A stretch of DNA of 64,000 bases from contig NZ_CP136187.1 of assembly GCF_033193315.1 (NCBI RefSeq), forward strand, positions 868,001 through 932,000, read 5' to 3'. Under the pieces are notes generated by a model, which did not search any database, was not told where the DNA came from, and saw only the letters and a list, made by a program, of their open reading frames with translations. Below are positions 57,841 through 64,000 of this stretch, one piece after another; positions within the stretch are counted from its first letter, which is position 1, and each line of letters opens with the position of its first letter. The stretch comes from Agathobaculum sp. NTUH-O15-33 (GTDB lineage: Bacteria > Bacillota > Clostridia > Oscillospirales > Butyricicoccaceae). The position numbers were made by a program, and so were the translations under genes.

Positions 57841-58842
57841 ATGAAAAAAAGAATGCTTACCTTGGCGCTGGCCGCGCTGATGGGGTTGGGCCTGCTCGCG
57901 GGCTGCGGCAGCGAACCGGCGGCGCAGGAGCCGGACGCAGCGCCGGACGCGGCGGACACGCCCGTGGACAGCGGCGCGCCCGCGGGCGATAAAAAGGTGA
58001 TCGCCATCGTGCCCAAAACGCTCAACAATCCGTTCTTTGTCGCCATGGTGGATAACGCCAAGGCCTCGTGCGAAGCGCTCGGCTGGGAGGTCAAGGTAAA
58101 CGCGGCGGACGCGGAAACCGAGGTTGACAAGCAGATCAGTATATTGGAAGCCTTTATCGAAGAGGGCGTGGACGCCATCATCACCGGCCCCAGCTCCAAG
58201 ACCGCGCTGGTCGATGTGATCAATAAGGCTGACGCCAAGGGCATTCCGGTGTTTCTGGTGGATTCGGGCGCGGATGAATGCGCTTACAAGGCCTACATCG
58301 GCACGGATAACTATATCGGCGGCCAGCTGGGCGCCAAGTGGATCGGGGAAAACGTGAAGGCCGGACAGGTCGCCGTGCTGGACGGCTTTTCGGGCAACGA
58401 TGCGACCACCCAGCGCCAGAAGGGCTTTATGGATGAGATCGCGAACTATCCCGATATCGAGGTCGTCGCTTCCGAATATGGCAACTGCGAGATATCCAAG
58501 GGCATGGAAGTGACCGAGAACTTCCTCGTCGCCTACCCCGAACTCAAGGGTATCTTTACCGTGAACGATATGATGGCGATCGGCGCGGGGCAAGCGGTGG
58601 AAGCCGCGGGCAAGCGCGACAGTATCCTGATCTGCGGTTTTGACGGCCAGCCCGACGCCGCGCAAAAGATCATCGACGGCACGATCGACGCGACCATCGC
58701 GCAAAAGCCCGCCACCATGGGCAAGCTGATCGTGCAGTCCGTGGCCGACTACTTTGACGGCAAGGAGATCGAGCGCACGGTCGATACCGGCTGCGACGTT
58801 GTAAACGCGGACAACGCCGCCGAATACCTCGAGTGGCACTGA
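57841..58842 (+). CDS. Sugar ABC transporter substrate-binding lipoprotein (cassette B)
   Basis: 333 residues from the ATG at 57841 (AGGAGGAAAG upstream). Lipobox LMGLGLLAGC, acidic Ala/Pro linker, then ribose-type fold: VIAIVPKTLNNPFFVAMVDN, EGVDAIITGPSSKTALVDVI, GIFTVNDMMAIGAGQAVEAA, ILICGFDGQPDAAQKIIDGT. Last gene of cassette B, unlike cassette A where the binding protein is first. Confidence 0.95.
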   Translation: MKKRMLTLALAALMGLGLLAGCGSEPAAQEPDAAPDAADTPVDSGAPAGDKKVIAIVPKTLNNPFFVAMVDNAKASCEALGWEVKVNAADAETEVDKQISILEAFIEEGVDAIITGPSSKTALVDVINKADAKGIPVFLVDSGADECAYKAYIGTDNYIGGQLGAKWIGENVKAGQVAVLDGFSGNDATTQRQKGFMDEIANYPDIEVVASEYGNCEISKGMEVTENFLVAYPELKGIFTVNDMMAIGAGQAVEAAGKRDSILICGFDGQPDAAQKIIDGTIDATIAQKPATMGKLIVQSVADYFDGKEIERTVDTGCDVVNADNAAEYLEWH

Positions 58843-58890
58843 TTGCACAGCTTTTGTTTTAAATCTCTTTTTCTCTTCTTCATTCCTTTG

Positions 58891-58930
58891 CGGCGCGCCG
58901 GATGATTGCATCCGGCGCGCCGCCTCTTTT
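58891..58930 (+). terminator. Terminator of cassette B
   Basis: 14-bp stem CGGCGCGCCGGATG (58891-58904) / CATCCGGCGCGCCG (58909-58922), then CCTCTTTT. Confidence 0.85.
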
Positions 58931-58947
58931 CCTGCATAAGCGCAAAC

Positions 58948-59031
58948 GAGGGACGTTGCCCGATCGGGCAACGTCCCTCAGCGTGTCGACAAAGTCGACA
59001 CGCTGTCTAGGGGCACGGGGTGCCCCCTAGA
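58948..59031. repeat. Cluster of three abutting palindromes
   Basis: GAGGGACGTTGCCCGA and its complement (perfect 32-bp palindrome, 58948-58979); CAGCGTGTCGAC-AAA-GTCGACACGCTG (58979-59005); TCTAGGGGCA / TGCCCCCTAGA (59006-59031). They stand directly next to each other. The rest of the gap to 59191 has CG-rich inverted motifs (CCCGAAAAAAC, GTCGCTTCGCTCC) and no gene. Confidence 0.75.
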
Positions 59032-59191
59032 TACTCTACCCGTTCCGGAGAAACCGGTCCCGATACCCCCGGGTTACGCGCCCGGTGGCGCGGGTCGAGG
59101 TGTTTTTTCGAGGTACACGCCCCCGAAAAAACGGATTTTACGTCGCTTCGCTCCATTTTCCATTCTATGCGTGCTGCGGCGAGAGACCTTA

Positions 59192-60763
59192 TTATTCGAT
59201 GCGAAACGCGGGATGGCGGCGCAGCGCGTGTTCAAAACCGTTTTGCGCAAGATAGCGCTCCTTGCTTTGCAGCAGCGCTTGCAGGCCTGCGTACTGCGAC
59301 CAAACGCCGGTCTCGTCCAAATAGCGGGCGGCGGAGATCAGATCGTTATAGGTGACGGTGACATAATCATCCTTTTCCATCTGTCCGTCCGGACGGATGG
59401 CGTACCACAGGTCGCCGTTTTCCCGTATCCATCGCGGAGCGGAACGGTCGATCGCGCGCAGGATGGCGTGACCGCGCGCGATAAAGGCTTGGTTTTCATA
59501 GACTTCGCCCGCCTGCAGCAGGGTCAATCCCTCGGTGAGATAATGGTTTAGCGAGCAGGCCGCGCCCGTGCGCCGCGTCAGGTCGCTGTCGCCATAGTCG
59601 GGTGTGAAGGGGATGCCGTCAACAGTAAATGCTGCGCTGTCCGCAAAACGCAGGTAGGTCCCAAGCATGCTTTGCACGGTCTCGCCGCACAGCGGCTCGC
59701 GCCAAAGCTCGCCCACGCGCATCAGCCGGCTGATCGTATCGAAGTTGAATCGCGTATCGTAAAAGCTCGGACCGATGCCGTAGTCGTCGCGCAGCCACAT
59801 GGAGGCAGGCTCGGTCGGAATGAAGCCCGTATTTGCCGCCGCGTCAAGATAACTGTATAGAATGGAGCGGCCAAGCGCTGAGAATAACGGGCCGTTGCTT
59901 TCATAAGAGCAGGGACCAAGCAGCCACGCCGCGGCCGAACGGTACACATGCGGCCCGCCGCCCTTTCGCTGGGGCAGGTAGGTGTCGGGCAGGGTCTGGT
60001 AAACGCCGGAGGAAAGCAAGCGGTAATCGGTCTTGTCCGCATCGAGAAACGATACGTTTTGGCGGGCTTGCTCGTCCGCCCAGTTGATCGGATCGCCATC
60101 GGTCACAGCGCCGGCGGCCGCCGCTATGGAGCCGGGCACGGCGTGCAGCGGGATGGATACCGTTGCGCCGCACGCGCCGCGCGCAAGCACTGCGCCGCTC
60201 TCCGGCGTATCACGCGCGTATACCGTTTGTCCGAGCGGGGTCAGCAGCGCCAGACGGGAAAGATAAAGGTTGGTGCCGCCCGATAAATACAGCGCGGTAT
60301 TCGCGCCATAACGAATCGCGCGCCGCCGCACGGGCGCGGGCGCGAACGCGGTGTCGCTGCCGCCGTAGGGGCAGTACCGGACAAGCGTCGCCTTTCGCGG
60401 CCCGCCGCTGATGCGGCAGTCGATTGTGCCGGGCGCGTCGCTCTCCAGATAAAATACGGTACCGGCGCCGCTTTCGTCAAGGGTAAGCGTGACCGTGCCG
60501 CCGGGCGTTTCCGCGCCGCTGTAAACGGGCAAGGTGTATACGGTGCGCGTGCGGAGCCGGCGGATATCGGGCGCGCTGCTTTGGGGCGCGCCGACGGACT
60601 GCCCGGGCAGTCCGGGCGAAAAGGTAAAGGTATAGCAAGCTTCGCCGCAACGCAACGACACCGCCTGACGCGCGGCGGTTTGCCGCGAGGCGGCGCAGGT
60701 AAGCAGTGCGAGCGTGAGCAATATCAGCGCAAGCAGCGGCCGTGCGCGCCGGATGAAAAACAT
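59192..60763 (-). CDS. Exported protein, possible alpha/alpha-barrel sugar-active enzyme
   Basis: 523 residues from the ATG at 60763 (AAGGTG upstream). Signal/anchor RPLLALILLTLALLTCAAS, a beta-rich part to ~250, then a helical C-terminal half (SILYSYLDAAANTGFIPTEP, SLNHYLTEGLTLLQAGEVYE, VTVTYNDLISAARYLDETGV) that resembles the toroid of glucuronyl C5-epimerases or glycosyl hydrolases. I do not recognise a specific family. Divergent from the glycosyltransferase-CsaB gene. Confidence 0.78.
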   Translation of the reverse strand: MFFIRRARPLLALILLTLALLTCAASRQTAARQAVSLRCGEACYTFTFSPGLPGQSVGAPQSSAPDIRRLRTRTVYTLPVYSGAETPGGTVTLTLDESGAGTVFYLESDAPGTIDCRISGGPRKATLVRYCPYGGSDTAFAPAPVRRRAIRYGANTALYLSGGTNLYLSRLALLTPLGQTVYARDTPESGAVLARGACGATVSIPLHAVPGSIAAAAGAVTDGDPINWADEQARQNVSFLDADKTDYRLLSSGVYQTLPDTYLPQRKGGGPHVYRSAAAWLLGPCSYESNGPLFSALGRSILYSYLDAAANTGFIPTEPASMWLRDDYGIGPSFYDTRFNFDTISRLMRVGELWREPLCGETVQSMLGTYLRFADSAAFTVDGIPFTPDYGDSDLTRRTGAACSLNHYLTEGLTLLQAGEVYENQAFIARGHAILRAIDRSAPRWIRENGDLWYAIRPDGQMEKDDYVTVTYNDLISAARYLDETGVWSQYAGLQALLQSKERYLAQNGFEHALRRHPAFRIE

Positions 60764-60871
60764 AGGAAAACACCTTCTTTGACAGCTAACAGAGAAAATA
60801 CCGGTCTGCTGAGGCAAGCGAGACGGCGGTCTTTTAAAGCACGGCACTATTATATGTCATTTTCGCGGGCT

Positions 60872-60900
60872 TTGCAATCGCGCGCGGGGTGTGGTATACT
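60872..60900 (+). promoter_or_regulatory. Promoter of the glycosyltransferase-CsaB gene
   Basis: -35 TTGCAA (60872-60877), 17 bp, -10 TATACT (60895-60900), 35 bases before the TTG start. Confidence 0.75.
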
Positions 60901-60934
60901 GCATTCATATGTAAAACGATGGAGGTTTACGCTT

Positions 60935-61150
60935 TTGCGAGTCATGCATGTGATGGGCGGCGGCGACGTGGGCGGCGCCAAGACCCACATTATGAATATG
61001 GTGACCGGCCTTGCCGAGCGCAACGCGGTGATGCTCTTAAGCTTCCGCGCCGGTCCGTTCGCGGATGAGGCGGCTGAACGCGGCATCGATGTGCGCGTGA
61101 TCGAGCGGCACAATCCCTTTCGCGCCGCGCGCGCGCGATGCGCGGGCTGA
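60935..61150 (+). pseudogene. N-terminal fragment of the glycosyltransferase-CsaB fusion (frameshifted)
   Basis: TTG start at 60935 behind GGAGG. The fragment reads RVMHVMGGGDVGGAKTHIMN, the typical start of a GT4 glycosyltransferase, and goes out of frame in a GC run just before 61138 (cgcgccgcgcgcgcgcgatg). Removing one GC pair, or adding one base, joins it to the next frame (NPFRAARA-MRGLIDEF). Confidence 0.75.
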
Positions 61151-63192
61151 TCGACGAGTTTCAGCCCGATATCATCCACTGCCACGGCGGCCGCGCCAAC
61201 CTGATGGGCGCGATGGTGCGCCGCAGCCGTTCGGTGCCCGTGATCACCACGGTGCATTCGGATTATAAGCTTGATTATTTGGGCAATCCGCTCAAACAGC
61301 ATACCTTCGGCGCGGCCAACGCGGTCGCCCTGCGCTTTTTGGATTTTTATCAGCCCGTGGCCGACCGGATGGCCCGCACGCTGATCGAGCGCGGCTTTGA
61401 CCCGGAGCGCATTGTGAAGATCTACAACGGCATGGATTTTCAAAAGCCGGAGGGTCCGTTCGACCGCGCGGCATATTTAAAGGAAACGTTCGGCGCTTCG
61501 ATCGAAGAGGGCGACGTGACCTGCGGCATCGCCGCGCGCCTGACCGCGGTAAAGGACATCGCCACGACCGTGCGCGGCTTTGCCGAGGCCTTAAAAGAAG
61601 CGCCCCGGCTGCGCCTGTTTATCGCGGGCGACGGCGAGGATTTGCCCATGCTGAAAAAGCTTTGCGCGGAGCTGCGCGTATCCGAGCGCGTCACCTTTTG
61701 CGGCTGGGTCTCGCCGGTGGAGCCGTTTTTCCGCGCCATGGATATCAATCTGCTTTCCTCGGTGTCGGAAACCTTTCCGTATTCGATTTTGGAAGGCGTT
61801 TGCGCCGGGTGCGCGACGATCTGCTCCGATGTGGGCGGCATGCCGGAATTGATCGACACCGGCGAAAACGGCTATATTTTCAGCGTCGGCGATCACGAGC
61901 AGCTGGCGCGCTATATGGCAAAGCTCGCAAACGATCCGGCGCTAAGGCAAAGCTTTGCCGACGCGCTGTATGAAAAGGCGGCGCGCGATTTTTCGCGCGC
62001 GCGTATGTGCGAGCGGCAGGAGGAAAACTACCGCCACGTGCTGCACCGCTTCCGCCGCCCGAAGGACGCGCGCGAGGGCATCGTCATCTGCGGCGCGTAC
62101 GGACGCGGCAACGCGGGCGACGACGCGATCCTCAAGGCCATCGTTCAGGAAATGCGCGAGCTCGACCCCGACCGGGCGATCTGCGTCATGTCGCGCAGGC
62201 CGCGCGAAACGCGCCTTGTCTACCGGACAAGCTCGATCTATACGTTTCATGTGTTCAAGGTGCTGGCGCGCTTTCGGCGGGCCGCCCTGTATATCAACGG
62301 CGGCGGCAGCCTGATGCAGGACGTCACCTCCAACCGTTCGCTGTGGTATTACCTTTATACGCTGCGCGCGGCGAAAAAGCACGGCTGCAAGGTGATGATG
62401 TATGGCTGCGGCATCGGCCCGATCAACCGCCCGCACAACCGGCGCATGGCGGCCCGGACGATCGACGCGTATGTGGACCGCATCACGCTGCGCGATGAAA
62501 ACTCGCGCAGGGAACTGGATACCATGGGCGTGACGCGGCCGAACATTTTGGTTTCGGCCGATCCGACCATCATCCTCGATCCCGCGCCGCGCGAGGTGGT
62601 CAATATCGCGCTGGAGCAGTCCGGCATCGACCCGCAGGGCAAGTATATCGGCTTTGGCCTGCGTTCGTGGAAGGGGCTGGAGGCCGCGCTGCCCGAGATC
62701 GCCGCCGCGGCGAACTACGCCTATGAGAAGCATGGGCTGACCCCTGTGTTCGTGCCCATTGAATTTCCGAGCGACCTGATCCCCGCCGACCGGGTGGGCG
62801 CGCTGTTAAAGTGCCCGTTTTACGCCGTGCGGACCCGTTTGCCGATCGAAACGACCATCGGCATCCTCGCGCGGATGAAGGTGGTCGCGGGCATCCGCCT
62901 GCACGCGCTGATGTTTTCGGCGGGGCAGGGCGTGCCGGTCGTCGGCATGAGCTACGACGTGAAGGTGGACGGCTTTTTAAAGTATATCGGCAGCCGCACC
63001 TGCCTGCAGCTTTCCTCGGTGCGGGCGGACGCGCTCTGCGCGCTGATTGACGAATGCGTATCCGGCGAGCTTTCTGGACAGGTGCGTTCCTCCGCCGCCC
63101 TGCTGCGCGAACGCGAGCAGGAAAATTCGCGCGGCGCGGCGCTGCTGCTCGGCATTGACCGGGACGGCGGGAAAAATGTGCAATCTGAATAA
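61138..63192 (+). CDS. csaB: Glycosyltransferase (GT4) fused to CsaB-type polysaccharide pyruvyl transferase
   Basis: 684 residues in this frame; ~752 with the N-terminal fragment at 60935. Residues ~1-310: GT4 fold (VPVITTVHSDYKLDYLG, YNGMDFQKPEG, RLFIAGDGEDLPMLKKLCAE, SSVSETFPYSILEGVCAGCA). From ~315: pyruvyl transferase domain (IVICGAYGRGNAGDDAILKA, LYINGGGSLMQDVTSNRSLW, VVAGIRLHALMFSAGQGVPV), the CsaB signature set. CsaB puts pyruvate ketals on the secondary wall polymer that SLH domains recognise. The fused glycosyltransferase may build the same polymer. Two SLH proteins are in this window. Confidence 0.92.
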   Translation: MRGLIDEFQPDIIHCHGGRANLMGAMVRRSRSVPVITTVHSDYKLDYLGNPLKQHTFGAANAVALRFLDFYQPVADRMARTLIERGFDPERIVKIYNGMDFQKPEGPFDRAAYLKETFGASIEEGDVTCGIAARLTAVKDIATTVRGFAEALKEAPRLRLFIAGDGEDLPMLKKLCAELRVSERVTFCGWVSPVEPFFRAMDINLLSSVSETFPYSILEGVCAGCATICSDVGGMPELIDTGENGYIFSVGDHEQLARYMAKLANDPALRQSFADALYEKAARDFSRARMCERQEENYRHVLHRFRRPKDAREGIVICGAYGRGNAGDDAILKAIVQEMRELDPDRAICVMSRRPRETRLVYRTSSIYTFHVFKVLARFRRAALYINGGGSLMQDVTSNRSLWYYLYTLRAAKKHGCKVMMYGCGIGPINRPHNRRMAARTIDAYVDRITLRDENSRRELDTMGVTRPNILVSADPTIILDPAPREVVNIALEQSGIDPQGKYIGFGLRSWKGLEAALPEIAAAANYAYEKHGLTPVFVPIEFPSDLIPADRVGALLKCPFYAVRTRLPIETTIGILARMKVVAGIRLHALMFSAGQGVPVVGMSYDVKVDGFLKYIGSRTCLQLSSVRADALCALIDECVSGELSGQVRSSAALLREREQENSRGAALLLGIDRDGGKNVQSE

Positions 63193-63209
63193 AAGGATGT
63201 TGTAGCTCC

Positions 63210-64000
63210 ATGAAAAACCATATCGTCTGTCTGTCCACCACCAATTATCACCCGCTGCCGACGCGCAAGCAGAACGTGATGAACCGCTTGCGGAACAGCG
63301 AAATCCTGTATTTCGATCCGCCGGTGTCGGTCATCGCGCCCCTGAAGGATAAAAAGTGCCGCGAGCGCTTGTCCAAGCACAAGCAGGCGGGCGAAAAGGT
63401 ACAGGAGAATATCACGGTATACGCGCTGCCGCCCGTTTTGCCGTTTTTCAATAAGTTCCGTTGGGTAAACCGGCTCAATCAGAAGCGGCAGGCCAAGTTC
63501 GTGCGGGAAAAGATGCGCGCGCACGGCTTTGGCGGGGAAACGGTTTTGTGGTGCTACTCGCCCTCCTCGTGCGATATCGTGCCGCATGTGCCGCACAGCC
63601 GTCTGGTGTATGACTGCGTCGACCGGCACTCGGCCTATCAGGGCCATATCACGCCCGCCGTGGTCGACCGGATGGAGCGCGATCTGGCTTCGCCCGCCGA
63701 TCAGGTGTTCGCCACCGCCGTCGGCCTGACGGAAACGCTGGAAAAGATCAATCCGACCACGAAAACAATCCCGAACGGCGCGGCGTACGAGATATTTTCC
63801 CGCGTGCAGACCGAAAAGGACGACCTGCCCTGCCCGGAGGAAATGAAAAAGCTGGCGCATCCGGTATACGGCTTTGTCGGCATGTTACAGGAGTGCATCG
63901 ATTACGCGCTGATTGAAACGCTGGCGAAGCAAAGGCCGGATGCGACGATCTTTATGATCGGCCGCACGCTGCCGGGCGTCGATCTGTCGCATTTGCAGCA
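63210..64000 (+). CDS. Glycosyltransferase (TuaH-like), cut by window end
   Basis: ATG at 63210; 263 residues visible and open at the window edge. IVCLSTTNYHPLPTRKQNVM, ILYFDPPVSVIAP, ETVLWCYSPSSCDIVPHVPH, LVYDCVDRHSAYQG and YGFVGMLQECIDYALIETLA follow the GT4 enzymes of teichuronic acid and exopolysaccharide synthesis (TuaH-like). It starts 17 bases after csaB and continues the envelope polysaccharide operon. The ribosome site AAAGGATG is weak and distant. Confidence 0.85.
   Translation, partial: MKNHIVCLSTTNYHPLPTRKQNVMNRLRNSEILYFDPPVSVIAPLKDKKCRERLSKHKQAGEKVQENITVYALPPVLPFFNKFRWVNRLNQKRQAKFVREKMRAHGFGGETVLWCYSPSSCDIVPHVPHSRLVYDCVDRHSAYQGHITPAVVDRMERDLASPADQVFATAVGLTETLEKINPTTKTIPNGAAYEIFSRVQTEKDDLPCPEEMKKLAHPVYGFVGMLQECIDYALIETLAKQRPDATIFMIGRTLPGVDLSHLQ

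Overview
The window reads as chromosome of a high-GC, low-motility-signal Firmicute of class Clostridia (an Oscillospiraceae/Butyricicoccaceae-like gut anaerobe is my best guess, from protein style only). Supporting signs are strong AGGAGG-type ribosome binding sites, a Gram-positive SOS box in front of dinB, SLH-domain proteins together with a CsaB-type pyruvyl transferase, a class III fructose-bisphosphatase, YesM/YesN-type sensing and several ribose-type sugar ABC cassettes. No rRNA, tRNA or CRISPR array was seen.

Layout. 1-3450: heterodimeric ABC exporter under a MarR repressor with a clear promoter/operator. 3500-5065: SOS-controlled dinB plus a small partner gene. 5071-12300 (mostly minus): AgrC-like kinase with a tiny coupled leader ORF, a D,D-carboxypeptidase, a two-component system with an exported partner protein, and fbp. 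12424-17230: flavin-oxidase-like protein, a TtcA-like PP-loop protein, rplM-rpsI, a small alarmone synthetase, rmuC and a small Cys-rich protein. 17420-25068: trxA, a degenerate response regulator, then a YknXYZ/MacAB-like efflux operon ending in an SLH protein. 25070-28320: the accessory region. It holds a tandem array of three 338-bp units, each coding an identical 28-residue hydrophobic peptide with a convergent antisense RNA (a type I toxin-antitoxin layout), an extra orphan antisense unit, flanking 78-bp repeats, and a low-GC set of small regulators with paired palindromic operators. 28450-33600: housekeeping cluster (YbaK, YqeG, AP endonuclease-like protein, AroQ, Xaa-Pro peptidase, acetyltransferase). 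33760-37690: binding protein + YesM kinase + AraC-type regulator. 37735-46730: Ogt, a lipoprotein, a very large SLH-anchored phosphoesterase, an HPr-like protein, AspRS and a polysaccharide flippase. 47143-58842: two complete sugar ABC cassettes arranged around a LacI regulator and two zinc dehydrogenases. 59192-64000: envelope polysaccharide genes including a glycosyltransferase-CsaB fusion.

How they work together. The CsaB fusion at 61-63 kb probably makes the pyruvylated wall polymer to which the SLH proteins at 23 and 41-43 kb bind, so the window carries both ligand and anchor. The two sugar cassettes share a regulator-like intergenic region rich in TGATGCA half-sites and probably import a sugar or polyol that the dehydrogenases oxidise.

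Caution on sequence quality: five otherwise intact genes (macA-like adaptor, yqeG, the SLH phosphoesterase, the flippase, GT-csaB) are each broken by a 1- or 2-nt length difference, four at or next to a homopolymer or GC run. Draft-assembly indels are the simplest explanation, and this should be settled before any of them is called a pseudogene or phase-variable.
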